A program made the position numbers and the translations under genes. 64,000 nt of DNA from Alphaproteobacteria bacterium (GTDB lineage Bacteria > Pseudomonadota > Alphaproteobacteria > Ferrovibrionales > Ferrovibrionaceae). Below are positions 18,336 through 28,562 of this stretch, in pieces (the stretch's first letter is position 1; each line of letters opens with the position of its first letter). The stretch is from the NCBI GenBank assembly GCA_947473805.1, contig CANJGB010000005.1:1-64000 (forward strand), read 5' to 3'. Below the pieces are notes generated by a model that saw only the letters and a program-made list of their open reading frames with translations, made no database searches and was not told where the DNA came from.

Positions 18336-19289
18336 TCAAGAGGGAGCTTTGAGGTGGCGCTCGAAAAAGTCGACGGTTTCACGGACCGAATCCTCACGCG
18401 CCGCGATCCGGAAATTGTGCGTTTCGCCGTGATAGATTTTCATTTCATACGGCGTGCCCAGGTTCTCGAGGATCTGGGCCAGTTCCTGCGCCCGCTTGAA
18501 CGGCACGGTACGGTCGCGGTCGCCGTGCAGGATCAGGGTCGGCGGCATGCGCATGACACCTTCGCGGGTAACCTGCGCCGGCATGGCGCCGATGACATCG
18601 ACCACGGCCTGGATGCGGTCGTCCTTGCTGGCCAGGCTGAGCGCCTGGAAGCCGCCGAGCGACAGGCCGAACACACCGATCTTGCCGCCATCGACATAGG
18701 GCAGCGCCTCGACATAGTTCAGCGCGGCGGTGACGATACGCTCGCGCTGGTCATGCAGGTTCGGCGCGGCGGCGCCGCGACGATTGGCCAGGCCGTCGAA
18801 ATAATGGACGACGAAGGCGGACATGCCGCGCTCGGTCAGGGCCCGGGCCTGCGGATAGAACAGGGTGCCGTCGCCCATGCCGCTGGCGCCGTGCAGGATG
18901 ATGACGGCGGGCAATTGCCCGTCGGCCTGGGCGTGGAATGCCTCGACGCGGACGAAACGTCCGTCGTGCATGAAGCCGCCCGTCGGACGCAGCGCAGGGC
19001 GCTCGGCGCGCACGGGCTTTTTCGCCTGGACGGCAGCCATCTTCACGGCGGCGCCCTTTTGCGGGGCCGACTTCGCGGTGGCTGTCTTTGAGGTGGAGGT
19101 TTTCTGGGTCTTCTGACCCGACGTCTTGGGCTGGGAAGCTGAAGCTTGGGGAACCGCGGACACCGCAGCGGCGTTACCGGCGGCGAGAGCGATTGCTGAA
19201 CCCATCGGCCCGACCGCGAGGGCAAGGCCCAACGCCACCGAAGTGGCGGTACGGATCAGGTTATAGGTCCGCGTCTTGATCCGACGCAT
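18336..19289 (-). CDS. Secreted dienelactone hydrolase-like alpha/beta hydrolase
   Basis: A 317-aa protein with a long signal peptide (residues ~1-37), then a lysine/serine/threonine/alanine-rich linker of about 60 residues, then an alpha/beta hydrolase. Catalytic elements: oxyanion loop ILHGASGMGDG, nucleophile GLSLGGFQAL, acid in LHGDRDRTVP and histidine in HGETHNF. The ATG at 19289 follows a run of G that can serve as ribosome binding site; the longer open frame lacks the signal peptide at its start. The charged linker may anchor the enzyme to cell wall or membrane. Substrate is unknown. Confidence 0.87.
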   Translation of the reverse strand: MRRIKTRTYNLIRTATSVALGLALAVGPMGSAIALAAGNAAAVSAVPQASASQPKTSGQKTQKTSTSKTATAKSAPQKGAAVKMAAVQAKKPVRAERPALRPTGGFMHDGRFVRVEAFHAQADGQLPAVIILHGASGMGDGTLFYPQARALTERGMSAFVVHYFDGLANRRGAAAPNLHDQRERIVTAALNYVEALPYVDGGKIGVFGLSLGGFQALSLASKDDRIQAVVDVIGAMPAQVTREGVMRMPPTLILHGDRDRTVPFKRAQELAQILENLGTPYEMKIYHGETHNFRIAAREDSVRETVDFFERHLKAPS

Positions 19290-19383
19290 GGGCCCCCCAA
19301 AAATTACGTCCCCAAAGAAGGCAGCAGGGTAGCAAAGCAAGGGGGGTGTGTCTCCCCCCAATTTGCCGCACCGCACTATTAAG

Positions 19384-20109
19384 TTAAGCCTTTGGCAGAA
19401 ATAGATAATCTGCGTCTCCGGTGAAACCCTGCACCGGGGTGGTCCGGACCCCGTCCAGCCGCAGGGTCCGATAGCCCATTGGCGCCAGAACCTCCCACAC
19501 CTTGCCGGGGGTGTCATCGGCCCGGGCCAGGTGCTCTGCCACCAGTTCCAGCATGATGACGGGCCGGAAGCGGGCCAGGGCCGACTTGCCGCCGGCCAGC
19601 ATGCGCGCCTCCCACCCTTCGATATCGGCCTTGAGGAAATCGAGCCGCGTCAGGCCGGTATCGGCGACCAGCCGGTCCAGCGTCGTCAGGTGAATGGTCT
19701 CGTGCCGCACCTGCCGACCGGAATGGTCGGCGCCGAGATGGCTAAGGCCGAAGCCGAGCGACCCGCTGCGCTTCAGCGGCACCGACAGGTCGGCGCTGCC
19801 CGGTACGTCCGACAGGCCGAGCGGAATGACGCGGACATTGGCCAGCCGGCGCCAGCGCACGACACGCTCAAGGATGGCGCGGGCATAGACGCCGGGTTCC
19901 AGCGCCAGCACCTGGCCGCGCGGCACGAGGCCGGCGAACAGCTTGGCGTACTGGCCCGCATGGGCGCCGACATCGACGACAGTGCCATCGGCCGGCACAT
20001 GGTCGGCGAACAGCGGCAGAAATTCACGATGATGCTGGCGCGTCAGCGCCTTCCACGTATGGGCGGCGAAGGTCAGGTTCTGGCGGAAGGTCAGCGGTAG
20101 CGAATCCAT
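19384..20109 (-). CDS. FkbM family SAM-dependent methyltransferase
   Basis: A 241-aa methyltransferase. The SAM-binding motif VVDVGAHAGQYAKLFA is followed by VLALEPG (ribose acid) and by the family hallmark LTRLDFLKADIEGWEARMLAGG. FkbM enzymes O-methylate sugars or other small molecules; the target is usually deduced from neighbours, and here there is no biosynthetic cluster beside it. The ATG at 20109 is preferred over a TTG- or ATG-led extension rich in arginine and cysteine. It is divergent from the solute-binding protein gene. Confidence 0.9.
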   Translation of the reverse strand: MDSLPLTFRQNLTFAAHTWKALTRQHHREFLPLFADHVPADGTVVDVGAHAGQYAKLFAGLVPRGQVLALEPGVYARAILERVVRWRRLANVRVIPLGLSDVPGSADLSVPLKRSGSLGFGLSHLGADHSGRQVRHETIHLTTLDRLVADTGLTRLDFLKADIEGWEARMLAGGKSALARFRPVIMLELVAEHLARADDTPGKVWEVLAPMGYRTLRLDGVRTTPVQGFTGDADYLFLPKA

Positions 20110-20336
20110 AGCCGCACATAGCATGACACGGCAGGCATGGCGCGGTCGTCGCTGCATTAGCCCGGTTTATTTCAGGATAAAAACAATAAAATTCCCTGAT
20201 TGAGTGGATCGCCTAGTGTCACCCCCAACAACGCAGATGAAACGGCGTGCCGACGCATCGGAACATCAAAGAGGACAAAGCGGCGGCGCATTTTTCCATG
20301 CTAGGTTCCGCCATCCCGCTTTTGGAGGAAACATAA

Positions 20337-21350
20337 ATGACGATCAGGACCACGCTCGCCCTTGCTGTCGCCGCGACCCTGTCGCTGGCCACCGGCGCCT
20401 TTGCCCAGGCCGACGCGCCGCAGCCGCTGGCCACCAAGGCAACCGTCAAGGTCGGCTATTCGTCGAAGTTGACCGCCTTCGCGCCTTTGTTCCTGGCCAA
20501 GCACTTCAAGGAGTTCGAGAAGGAAAACCTCGACGTCGAACTGGTCGTCGGCACGCCGAACAACTCGCTGGTCCTGTTGTCGACCGGCCGGCTGGATGTC
20601 GGCCTGACGCAGCCGAGCGCCGCCTTCTTCAACGCTGTCGCCAGCGGCGCCGACGTGAAGATCACCGCACCGGGCACCTTCTTCCCGGACAACAACAAGC
20701 AGGGCCTGTGGGTGTCGAAGGCGTTCCTCGCCGGCAAACCCTATTCGCCGGCGCTGCTAAAGGGCCAGACCATCGGGTCGGTGGTCGGCTATGGCTCGAC
20801 CATCTCGGTCTACATCAACAAGGAACTGCAGAAGGCCGGCCTGACCATCAAGGACGTCGAGTTCAAGCAGATGGGCGCGGCCGATATCCTGGCGGCGCTG
20901 GAGAACGGCGCCATTCCCGCCGGCATCCTGAACGACCCGATCTGGCTGAACGCCAATCCGGACAAGGTGCAGTTCGCCGTCGGCCAGCCTGTGACCGACA
21001 CCGGCGGCGGCTGGGTCTACGGCCCGAACCTGCTGAAGGACAAGCGCGACGTCGGCATGGCGTTCATGCGCGCCATTGCCCGCACCACCCGCCTGTACCT
21101 GCAGGGCGACTACATGAACAACAAGACGGTGTCGGACGCGCTGGTCGCCGAACTGGAGACCCCGATCGAAGTCCTGAAGAAGACGCCGGCGCCGCTGTTC
21201 CCGGCCGACATGCAGATTCCGCCGACCTATCTGGACACCGTGCAGACGGTCTACTCGCTGACGCCGGGCGTCCTGACCTACACGGCACTGCTGCCGCGCG
21301 ACAAGGTCGAGGACAGCGCGTTCGTGAAGCCGTATGCGGGGACCAAATAG
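20337..21350 (+). CDS. ABC transporter substrate-binding protein (NMT1/SsuA-like)
   Basis: A 337-aa periplasmic protein with a signal peptide ending GAFAQA. The segments VKVGYSSKLTAFAPLFLAKHFKEFEKENLDVELVVG and RLDVGLTQPSAAFFNAVASGADVKI are typical of the nitrate/sulfonate/thiamine-precursor binding group. GGAGGAAACATAA precedes the ATG. No permease or ATPase gene is adjacent; instead two NIPSNAP-like genes follow after 45 bp. It may therefore deliver a substrate to those enzymes' pathway through a transporter encoded elsewhere. Ligand not predictable. Confidence 0.9.
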   Translation: MTIRTTLALAVAATLSLATGAFAQADAPQPLATKATVKVGYSSKLTAFAPLFLAKHFKEFEKENLDVELVVGTPNNSLVLLSTGRLDVGLTQPSAAFFNAVASGADVKITAPGTFFPDNNKQGLWVSKAFLAGKPYSPALLKGQTIGSVVGYGSTISVYINKELQKAGLTIKDVEFKQMGAADILAALENGAIPAGILNDPIWLNANPDKVQFAVGQPVTDTGGGWVYGPNLLKDKRDVGMAFMRAIARTTRLYLQGDYMNNKTVSDALVAELETPIEVLKKTPAPLFPADMQIPPTYLDTVQTVYSLTPGVLTYTALLPRDKVEDSAFVKPYAGTK

Positions 21351-21395
21351 ACACCGGCATGCACGCATAAGAAAAAAAGACAGGGAGGAAACGCC

Positions 21396-22106
21396 TTGAA
21401 CGAAAACATCTATATCCACGAATTCATCGACATCATCCTGCAGGGCCGGCCCAAGTACATGCACCACATGACCGTGGGCTGGGGCGAGGGTCTGGGCACC
21501 GACCGGCCGATGAAGTGCTTCGGCGTGTGGGGCACGTTCGGCAGCACCGGCCGCTGGCCCGAGGTGATCAACCTGTGGGAACTGCCGGGCTGGGAAGGGA
21601 TGGCGCGCAACTTCGCCCACGAAGTGAGCCATCCGTCGATGCAGGACCCGGTGCTGAAGAAGTGGTGGGACGAGGCGCAGAAGTACCGCAGCGGCGGCTT
21701 CGACCGGCTGGTCGTGCCGGCGCCGTGGTCGCCGACCGCCGACGAGATGTGCAAGGACAAGAACGTCGTCGGCGCGCAGGTCTATTACCACGAGCGCATC
21801 AGCATCGCGGCGGGCCAGGCCAAGACCTACCTGTCGATGCTGGAGCAGGAATGGGTGCCGGTGGCCAAGACGCTGGGCCTGCACATGGTCGGCGCCTACC
21901 GCACCGCCATGCGCAACGACAGCGAGGTCATCGTGATCTGGGCGATCCGCGACTGGAAGACCTGGGGCAAGATCGAACAGGCCTATGAGGAGGACCCGCG
22001 CGTGCCGGTGTGGCGCCGCAAGACCGAGGGCATCGCCATCGACTGGCTCAACCACCTCATGGTCTCGGCGCCCGCGTCGCCGACCAAGACCGGCCACCAG
22101 CCGTAA
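21396..22106 (+). CDS. NIPSNAP-like ferredoxin-fold protein, copy 1
   Basis: A 236-aa soluble protein with a TTG start, supported by AGGGAGG nine bases upstream. It contains two alpha+beta halves, the first opening [18 protein letters not shown] and the second VYYHERISIAAGQAKTYLSM, each followed by an FG/GAYRTA...VIVIWAI strand. This is the arrangement of a dimeric alpha-beta barrel duplicated in one chain, as in NIPSNAP proteins. Assignment to NIPSNAP is by pattern. It follows a solute-binding protein gene and precedes a close paralogue. An enzymatic role on a hydrophobic small molecule is possible but unproven. Confidence 0.75.
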   Translation: MNENIYIHEFIDIILQGRPKYMHHMTVGWGEGLGTDRPMKCFGVWGTFGSTGRWPEVINLWELPGWEGMARNFAHEVSHPSMQDPVLKKWWDEAQKYRSGGFDRLVVPAPWSPTADEMCKDKNVVGAQVYYHERISIAAGQAKTYLSMLEQEWVPVAKTLGLHMVGAYRTAMRNDSEVIVIWAIRDWKTWGKIEQAYEEDPRVPVWRRKTEGIAIDWLNHLMVSAPASPTKTGHQP

Positions 22107-22123
22107 GCCGGGGGGAAACGACA

Positions 22124-22831
22124 ATGAACAACAAAGTCTATCTGCACGAGATCGTCGACATCATCCTGCAGGGCCGCCCGAAATACATGGACCACATGAC
22201 GGTGGGCTGGGGCCCGACGGGTCGCGAGGAGCGCGGCATGTCCTGCGTTGGCGTATGGGGCACGCTGGGCAGCACGGCGCGCTGGCCGGAAGTGACCAAC
22301 CTGTGGGAGTTCGACAGTTGGGACGCCATGGCGGCGAGCTATGGCTTCGAGGCGAACGCGCCCGGCATGCAGGACGCCAAGCTGAAAGTCTGGTGGGACG
22401 AGGCGCAGAAATACCGCAGCGGCGGCTTCGACCGCATCCTGCGGCCGGCGCCGTACTCCCCCACCCTGGCGGAGATCACCAAGAACAAGAACATCATCGG
22501 CGCCAAGGTGTTCTACCACGAGCGCATCACCATCCGCCCGGGCCAGGCCAGGACGTATCTCGATATGCTCGAGGAATGGGTGCCGGTCGCGAAGACGCTG
22601 GGCATGCACCTGATGGGGGCGTACCGCAGCACGATGCGGAACGATTCCGAGTGCATCGTCATCTGGGCGATTCGCGAATGGGCCGACTGGGCCAAGGTCG
22701 AGATCGCCATGGACAGCGATCCGCGCGTCGCCGCCTGGCGTCGCCGGACCACCGGGGTGGCGCTGGACTGGTTCAGCCACCTGATGGTGTCGGCGCCGCA
22801 TTCGACCACCAAGACCGGCATTATCCCCTAA
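22124..22831 (+). CDS. NIPSNAP-like ferredoxin-fold protein, copy 2
   Basis: A 235-aa paralogue of the preceding gene with long identical stretches ([33 protein letters not shown] is near-identical, [10 protein letters not shown]). GGGGGAAACGACA precedes the ATG. The gap of 17 bp makes co-transcription with copy 1 nearly certain. Differences are concentrated between residues 30 and 90, where the pocket of such barrels usually lies, so the two may act on different substrates or form a heteromer. Both copies are full length. Confidence 0.75.
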   Translation: MNNKVYLHEIVDIILQGRPKYMDHMTVGWGPTGREERGMSCVGVWGTLGSTARWPEVTNLWEFDSWDAMAASYGFEANAPGMQDAKLKVWWDEAQKYRSGGFDRILRPAPYSPTLAEITKNKNIIGAKVFYHERITIRPGQARTYLDMLEEWVPVAKTLGMHLMGAYRSTMRNDSECIVIWAIREWADWAKVEIAMDSDPRVAAWRRRTTGVALDWFSHLMVSAPHSTTKTGIIP

Positions 22832-22842
22832 GGAGCAACCCC

Positions 22843-23193
22843 ATGGCCGCCAAGAAGAAAGCCGAGAAGAAGAAGGTCGTGAAGAAGGCCGTCAAGAAAA
22901 AGGCCCCGGGCAAGAAGAAGGCGGCGGTCCGCAAGGCCGCCCCGAAGAAGACGTCAGCGAAGAAGGCCCCGGCCAAGAAGGCCAGGACCGTCGTCGTGGC
23001 ACCGCCGGACCCGGCCTATCCGATGACGGAGGTGAACAAGGAGCTGTTCGCCGCCATCGCCATGACGCCCGGCGCGGACGACGCCACGGTGGTGACCCGG
23101 GCAATAACGGTCATCCACGCCCACCACCGGCGGCTGCCGGAGCAGAGCTGGCCCCATTCGGCCCAGCAGTTCACCAGCCACCGCTACATCTAG
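22843..23193 (+). CDS. Lysine-rich histone H1-like protein
   Basis: A 116-aa protein. Residues 1-47 are an Ala/Lys/Pro-rich tail built of AKK, VKK and PAKK units, as in bacterial histone H1-like proteins (Hc1/AlgP-type tails) that bind DNA. The remaining ~65 residues ([31 protein letters not shown] and a His-rich stretch) are a neutral domain that I do not recognise. AGGAG precedes the ATG. The start lies 11 bp after the NIPSNAP-like copy 2 stop. The lysine codons are a mix, not a microsatellite. A hairpin follows the stop. Confidence 0.8.
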   Translation: MAAKKKAEKKKVVKKAVKKKAPGKKKAAVRKAAPKKTSAKKAPAKKARTVVVAPPDPAYPMTEVNKELFAAIAMTPGADDATVVTRAITVIHAHHRRLPEQSWPHSAQQFTSHRYI

Positions 23194-23208
23194 CAAAACC
23201 GCCCTTTC

Positions 23209-23240
23209 GGGAACCCGGACCGCCGTGCGGCCGGGTTCCC
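23209..23240 (+). terminator. Strong hairpin after the H1-like gene, possible terminator
   Basis: GGGAACCCGG and CCGGGTTCCC form a perfect 10-bp stem around a 12-base loop, 15 bp after the H1-like stop codon. No T-run follows, so intrinsic termination would be inefficient; it may instead protect the 3' end or act with Rho. It separates the NIPSNAP/H1 cluster from rpe. Confidence 0.5.
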
Positions 23241-23276
23241 GGTTGCGGTGCGGAATCCAAGCTGGTACGAAACCGC

Positions 23277-23960
23277 ATGGCGCGCCCCGTCCGCATCGCT
23301 CCGTCGATCCTGTCGGCGGACTTCGCCCGGCTTGGCGAGGAGGTCCGCGCGGTTGACGCCGCCGGCGCCGATTACATCCATGTCGATGTCATGGATGGCC
23401 ATTTCGTCCCCAACCTGACCATCGGCCCCGCCGTCGTCGCGGCGCTCCGCCCGCACACCACCAAGGTCATGGACGTCCACCTGATGATCTCGCCGGTGGA
23501 TTTCTACGTGCCGCACTTTGCCGAGGCCGGCGCCGACATCATCACCGTCCATCCGGAAGCCGGGCCGCACCTGCACCGGACGCTGCAGCTGATCCGCTCG
23601 CTGGGCAAGAAGGCCGGCGTGTCGCTGAACCCGGCGACACCGGTCGAGGTCGCCCTGGCCGTGCTGGAGGACGTCGACCTGGTGCTGGTCATGAGCGTCA
23701 ATCCCGGTTTCGGCGGGCAGAAGTTCATCCGCAGCCAGCTGGACAAGATCCGCACCCTGCGCGCCGCCATCGACCGCAGCGGCAGGGCCATCGACCTGGA
23801 AGTCGATGGCGGCATCAACGAGGCGACCGCGCAGGAGGCCATCGACGCCGGCGCCGACGTGCTGGTCGCCGGCACCGCCACCTTTACCGGCGGACCGGGC
23901 AAATATGCCGGCAACATCGCGCGGCTGAGGGGCGCCGCCACCGCACAAGCGGCGCGGTGA
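23277..23960 (+). CDS. rpe: Ribulose-phosphate 3-epimerase
   Basis: A 227-aa TIM-barrel enzyme interconverting ribulose 5-phosphate and xylulose 5-phosphate in the pentose phosphate and Calvin pathways. Signature segments are complete: [26 protein letters not shown] (catalytic Asp and metal His), [21 protein letters not shown] and EVDGGIN. Length is normal. The heparinase-family gene begins with GTG overlapping the rpe TGA (GTGA), so they are translationally coupled. Confidence 0.96.
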   Translation: MARPVRIAPSILSADFARLGEEVRAVDAAGADYIHVDVMDGHFVPNLTIGPAVVAALRPHTTKVMDVHLMISPVDFYVPHFAEAGADIITVHPEAGPHLHRTLQLIRSLGKKAGVSLNPATPVEVALAVLEDVDLVLVMSVNPGFGGQKFIRSQLDKIRTLRAAIDRSGRAIDLEVDGGINEATAQEAIDAGADVLVAGTATFTGGPGKYAGNIARLRGAATAQAAR

Positions 23961-25597
23961 GCTTCCGCACCCGCCTTTACGGCTCGCCGCTTTATGACCT
24001 GCTGTTGCGGGTCAAGGCGCCGGACGGTCTGGCGGTCCGGCCGCCCGATCCGTGGCCGGGCGAACCCGCCATTGCCGACCGCCTGTTCCAGGGCCGCTAC
24101 CGCTTCGGCGACGAGGAAGTGGTCTCCACCACCGACGCGCCGTGGACCGCGCCGGGCGCCAGCCTGACCTGGCTCATCGACCTGCACGGCTTCGACTGGT
24201 TGCGCCACTTCGAGGCGGCGGGCGCAGAGGCCGCGACGCGGCACGCCCGCGCGCTGACCGGCTCGTGGCTGCGGCTTTTCGGCCGCTGGCAGCGCCTGGC
24301 CTGGCGGGCCGACGTGCTGGGCCGCCGGCTGATCACCTGGTGCAGCCATGCCGGCATGTTGCTGGAGGGGGCGGACGCCGGGTTCCGCACCGCCTTCCTG
24401 ACCTCGATGGCGAAGCAGGTGAAGCACCTGCACCGCGACCTGGCCTCGGCCCCCGCCGGCCGGCCACGGCTGACCGCGCTGCTGGCGCAGGTCTATGCCG
24501 CTTTGTGCCTGCGCGACGAGCGCGCGCGGCTGAACCGGGCGCTGCACCAGCTGGAGCGCGAGATGGAGGCGCAGGTCCTGGGCGATGGCGGCCATGCCAG
24601 CCGCAACCCGTCGCAGCACCTCTCGGTTCTGCGCGACCTGATCGCGCTGCGCGGCGCACTGCAGGCAGGCCAGGTGCCGGCGCCCGAATTCCTGGAACTG
24701 GCCATCGACCGCATGACGCCGATGCTGCGCTTCTTCCGCCATGGCGACGGCGGCCTGGCCCTGTTCCATGGCAGCGAAGAGGAAGTCGCCGCCGCCATCG
24801 ACCTGGTGCTGAACCAGGCCGGCGCGACCGGCAAGCCGCTGAACAGCGCGACGCTGTCGGGCTACGAGCGGCTGGCGGCACGGCGCGGCCTGGTCCTGTT
24901 CGATGCCGGGTCGCCACCGACGGCCGGCGGGGCCACGCCGCATGCGGCGCCGCTGGCCTTCGAGTTCAGCCACGGGCGCGAGCGGCTGATCGTCAATTGC
25001 GGCGCGGCGTTCCGCCACGATGAAGCGGCACTGGCCGGCACGTTCGCCTCGAACGCCGCGCGCGGGCCGTGGACCAAGGCGCTGATGTCGACGCCGGCCC
25101 ATTCGACGCTGACCTTCGCCGACATCAACGCGCAGGACGCGGGCGAGAACGTGCCGCCGCTGTCGGTACTGGTGGCGCGCGACGAACAGGACGGCGCGAT
25201 CTGGCTGGACACCAGCCATGACGGCTATCGCCGCCGCTTCGGCCTGACCCATCACCGCAAGATCTACCTGGCCAGCACCGGCGAGGACCTGCGCGGCGAG
25301 GACACGTTCGACGGGCCGGGCCTGGAAAGCGCCGGCGGCAAGAGGTTCGCGATCCGCTTCCACCTGCATCCGTCGGCGCAGGCGTCGCTGCTGCAGAACG
25401 GCAGCACCGCGCTGGTGAAGAGCGGGTCGGGCATTGGCTGGCAGTTCCGCGCCGGCGGCGGCCTGCTGGAACTGGAGCCCAGCGTCTATTTCGGCCGTGG
25501 CCGCGAGCAGCGCCGCAACCAGCAACTGGTCGTCACCGGCATGATGGTGCCGGGTGAGCCGGTGAAGGTGAAGTGGGCCTTCACCAAGGTCGGCTGA
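23957..25597 (+). CDS. Heparinase II/III family protein
   Basis: A 546-aa protein of the heparinase II/III-like group found widely in alphaproteobacteria beside rpe and purH. The N-terminal half is an alpha/alpha toroid ([15 protein letters not shown]...[25 protein letters not shown]). The C-terminal half is beta-rich, with [28 protein letters not shown] and a His-containing [20 protein letters not shown]. No signal peptide is present, which sits oddly with polysaccharide lyase activity outside the cell; a cytosolic role on a small oligosaccharide is possible. GTG start in a GTGA overlap with rpe. Confidence 0.9.
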   Translation: MSFRTRLYGSPLYDLLLRVKAPDGLAVRPPDPWPGEPAIADRLFQGRYRFGDEEVVSTTDAPWTAPGASLTWLIDLHGFDWLRHFEAAGAEAATRHARALTGSWLRLFGRWQRLAWRADVLGRRLITWCSHAGMLLEGADAGFRTAFLTSMAKQVKHLHRDLASAPAGRPRLTALLAQVYAALCLRDERARLNRALHQLEREMEAQVLGDGGHASRNPSQHLSVLRDLIALRGALQAGQVPAPEFLELAIDRMTPMLRFFRHGDGGLALFHGSEEEVAAAIDLVLNQAGATGKPLNSATLSGYERLAARRGLVLFDAGSPPTAGGATPHAAPLAFEFSHGRERLIVNCGAAFRHDEAALAGTFASNAARGPWTKALMSTPAHSTLTFADINAQDAGENVPPLSVLVARDEQDGAIWLDTSHDGYRRRFGLTHHRKIYLASTGEDLRGEDTFDGPGLESAGGKRFAIRFHLHPSAQASLLQNGSTALVKSGSGIGWQFRAGGGLLELEPSVYFGRGREQRRNQQLVVTGMMVPGEPVKVKWAFTKVG

Positions 25598-26748
25598 TGG
25601 ACCGCAAGCCGCGCCTGCTGTTCGTCGTGCACGAGGCCCTGTTCTTCACCACGCACAGGCTGCCGATCGCGCGCGCCATGGTGCAAAGCGGCTTCGATGT
25701 GCATGTCGCCGCGCCGGTGGAAGACGATGGTCCGCGCCGCAAGATCGAGGCGACGGGCTGCACCTTCCATCCCATCCCGCTGAACCGTGGCGCACGCAGC
25801 ATCACCGGCGAACTGAAACTGGTCGCCGCGTTGTGGCGGCTGATCCGCGACCTGAAGCCCGACATCACCCACCATGTGTCGATGAAGCCGGTCGTGTGGG
25901 GCGGGCCGCTGGCGCGCCTGCTGAACGTGCCGGCAGCGGTGTTCGCGATCACCGGCCTCGGCTACTTCTTCATCCGGCGCGGCATGGTCGTTGCTGCGTA
26001 CCGCACGCTGATCAAGGCGCTGTTCCGGTTCGCGCTGCATCACCGCAACTCGGTGACCATCTTCCAGAACGGCGACGACCGCGACCTGTTCGTGAAGGGC
26101 GGACTGGTCGAGGCGGATCGCGTGGCGATGATCGCCGGCTGCGGCGTCGACCTGGTCGAGTTCGCGGCGACGCCGGAACCCGATGGCGTGCCGGTGGTGA
26201 TGTTCCCGGCGCGGCTGCTGGGCGACAAGGGGGTCAACGAGTTCGTCGGCGCGGCGGAGATCCTCAAGCGTGAAGGCGCATCAGCCCGCTTCGTGCTGGT
26301 GGGCCGGCGCGACCCGATCAACCCCACCGACATCGGCCAGGCGAAGCTGGACGACTGGGTCGCGCGCGGCACGGTGGAGTATTGGGGCTTCAGCGAGTCG
26401 ATGCCGGCAACGCTGGCGCAGGCCAATATCATCGTCATGCCCAGCTACCGCGAGGGCCTGCCGCGCGGCCTGATCGAGGCGACGGCCAGTGCGCGGGCCA
26501 TCGTCACGACCGACGTGACGGGCTGCCGCGACGTGGTGCGCGACGGGGCGAACGGCCTGCTGGTGCCGGTGGAAGATGCCAGGGCCACGGCCGACGCGAT
26601 CCGCCGCCTGCTGGCCGACCCCGCCTTGCGCGCCCAACTGGCCCAACGCGGCCGCGCCATTGCCGAATCAGAGTTTTCCGTCGAGGGCTTCGTCGCCCGC
26701 AGCCTGGATGCGTACCGGAAAGTGCTGCCGAGGGCTGCGTTGCCATGA
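25597..26748 (+). CDS. Glycosyltransferase family 4 protein
   Basis: A 383-aa GT-B enzyme. The N-terminal Rossmann half begins RLLFVVHEALFFTTHRLPIARAM and contains PDITHHVSMKPVVWGG, a CapM/WbpN-like feature. The C-terminal half has the donor-binding MFPARLLGDKGVNEFVGAAEIL and the EX7E motif in MPSYREGLPRGLIEATASA. It would transfer a nucleotide-activated sugar onto a lipid carrier or polysaccharide. The ATG shares one base with the TGA of the heparinase-like gene, so both are coupled, which hints that they act on the same glycan. Confidence 0.92.
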   Translation: MDRKPRLLFVVHEALFFTTHRLPIARAMVQSGFDVHVAAPVEDDGPRRKIEATGCTFHPIPLNRGARSITGELKLVAALWRLIRDLKPDITHHVSMKPVVWGGPLARLLNVPAAVFAITGLGYFFIRRGMVVAAYRTLIKALFRFALHHRNSVTIFQNGDDRDLFVKGGLVEADRVAMIAGCGVDLVEFAATPEPDGVPVVMFPARLLGDKGVNEFVGAAEILKREGASARFVLVGRRDPINPTDIGQAKLDDWVARGTVEYWGFSESMPATLAQANIIVMPSYREGLPRGLIEATASARAIVTTDVTGCRDVVRDGANGLLVPVEDARATADAIRRLLADPALRAQLAQRGRAIAESEFSVEGFVARSLDAYRKVLPRAALP

Positions 26749-26816
26749 CCGGTTCGACTCCGCGCCCGAACGTGCTATAGCGCGCCCAATTCTCCCCTCC
26801 CCCTTCAGGTAGGCCC

Positions 26817-28397
26817 ATGACCGACCGTCCCGTGTCCCGCGCGCTGCTGTCCGTTTCCGACAAGACCGGCCTGGTCGAGTTCGGCCGTTTCCTGAGCGGC
26901 AAGGGTGTCGAGCTTTTGTCCACCGGCGGCACGTTCAAGGCGCTTAGGGATGCCGGCGTGGCGGTGCGCGAAGTGGCCGACTACACCGGCTTCCCCGAGA
27001 TGATGGACGGCCGGGTCAAGACGCTGCACCCCAAGGTGCATGGCGGCCTGCTGGGCCTGCGCGACCATCCGGAACACCAGGCGGCGATGAAGGAGCACAA
27101 CATTGGCGCCATCGACCTGCTGGTGGTGAACCTGTACCCGTTCGAGGCGACGGTGAAGAAGGGCGCGGACTTCGCCACCTGCATCGAGAACATCGACATT
27201 GGCGGCCCGGCGATGATCCGCTCGGGCGCGAAGAACCATGGCTTCGTCGCCGTCGTGGTGGACCCCAACGACTACGCCGCCGTGACGGCCGACATGGAAG
27301 CGAACAAGGGCGCGGTCTCGGCCGACCTGAAGAAGCGCCTGGCGGCCAAGGCCTATGCCCGCACCGGCGCGTATGACGCGGCGATCAGCCAGTGGTTCGC
27401 GGGCCAGCTGGGCGAGACGTTCCCCGAGCGGCTGGTGCTCGCCGGCGAGCGCGCGGAGATTCTGCGCTATGGCGAGAACCCGCATCAGCAGGCGGCCTTC
27501 TATCGCAATGCCGAGGTGCGCCCCGGCGTGGCGACGGCGAAGCAGGTGCAGGGCAAGTCGCTGTCGTACAACAACCTGAACGACACCGATGCGGCGTTCG
27601 AACTGGTGGCCGAGTTCACCGACGGGCCGGCAGTCGCCATCATCAAGCACGCGAACCCGTGCGGCGTGGCGGTCGGCGCGAGCCTCAGTGAGGCCTATGC
27701 CAAGGCGCTGGCCTGCGACCCGGTCAGCGCGTTCGGCGGCATCATCGCGGTGAACCGCACGCTGGATGCGGCGACGGCAAAGCTGATTGCCGAGATCTTC
27801 ACCGAGGTCATCGTCGCCCCGGATGCCGATGCCGATGCGCAGGCCATTCTGGCCGCGAAGAAGAACCTGCGCCTGCTGCTGACCGGCGCGATGCCGGACC
27901 CGCAGGCGGCGGCGATGACGGTGAAGTCGCTGGCCGGCGGCTACCTGCTGCAGAACCGCGACAATGGCCGCGTGGCATCAAGCGACTACAAGGTGGCGAC
28001 CAGGCGCCAGCCCAGCGCGCAGGAACTGGCCGACATGAAGTTCGCCTTCACGGTGGCCAAGCATGTGAAGTCGAACACCATCGTCTATGTGAAGAACGGC
28101 GCGACGGTGGGCATCGGCGCGGGGCAGATGAGCCGGGTCGACAGCGCGCGCATCGCCTATCGCAAGGCGCAGGACGCGGCCGCGGCGGCGGGCCTCAGCG
28201 AACCCGCAACCAAGGGCTCGGTCGCCGCATCCGACGCGTTCTTCCCGTTCGCCGACGGCCTCGAAGTGGTGGCCGAAGCCGGCGCCACGGCGGTGATCCA
28301 GCCGGGCGGTTCGATGCGCGACCAGGAAGTGATCGACGCGGCGGACAAGGCGGGCCTCGCCATGGTGTTCACCGGCATGCGCCACTTCCGCCACTAG
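26817..28397 (+). CDS. purH: Bifunctional AICAR formyltransferase / IMP cyclohydrolase
   Basis: A 526-aa enzyme catalysing the last two steps of de novo IMP synthesis. The N-terminal IMP cyclohydrolase domain (MGS-like) has [31 protein letters not shown] and HPKVHGGLL. The C-terminal transformylase has [28 protein letters not shown] (catalytic His) and [14 protein letters not shown]. Length is that of typical PurH. The tight spacing after the glycosyltransferase (68 bp) allows co-transcription but a separate promoter is likely. Confidence 0.98.
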   Translation: MTDRPVSRALLSVSDKTGLVEFGRFLSGKGVELLSTGGTFKALRDAGVAVREVADYTGFPEMMDGRVKTLHPKVHGGLLGLRDHPEHQAAMKEHNIGAIDLLVVNLYPFEATVKKGADFATCIENIDIGGPAMIRSGAKNHGFVAVVVDPNDYAAVTADMEANKGAVSADLKKRLAAKAYARTGAYDAAISQWFAGQLGETFPERLVLAGERAEILRYGENPHQQAAFYRNAEVRPGVATAKQVQGKSLSYNNLNDTDAAFELVAEFTDGPAVAIIKHANPCGVAVGASLSEAYAKALACDPVSAFGGIIAVNRTLDAATAKLIAEIFTEVIVAPDADADAQAILAAKKNLRLLLTGAMPDPQAAAMTVKSLAGGYLLQNRDNGRVASSDYKVATRRQPSAQELADMKFAFTVAKHVKSNTIVYVKNGATVGIGAGQMSRVDSARIAYRKAQDAAAAAGLSEPATKGSVAASDAFFPFADGLEVVAEAGATAVIQPGGSMRDQEVIDAADKAGLAMVFTGMRHFRH

Positions 28398-28430
28398 AGG
28401 CGCGGGCTGCGCATGCGCTAGGCTTGGGCC

Positions 28431-28562
28431 ATGGACGGGGAATTGTTCAGGATTGGCCTGGCGCTGGGCGGCGTGGTGATCTGCCTCGTCGCGTTCACCA
28501 TTTACATGCGCTGGCACTACGCCACCCGGCACCGGCAGATGCGGGACGACGGGGAAAGCTGA
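28431..28562 (+). CDS. Small single-pass membrane protein (43 aa)
   Basis: An ATG 33 bp after the purH stop opens 43 codons. The product has one transmembrane segment, LALGGVVICLVAFTIYM (about residues 10-27), followed by a basic, hydrophilic tail WHYATRHRQMRDDGES, so the C-terminus is probably cytoplasmic. There is no obvious ribosome binding site. Small membrane proteins in this position are seen in related genomes, but I cannot name the family. Confidence 0.55.
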   Translation: MDGELFRIGLALGGVVICLVAFTIYMRWHYATRHRQMRDDGES

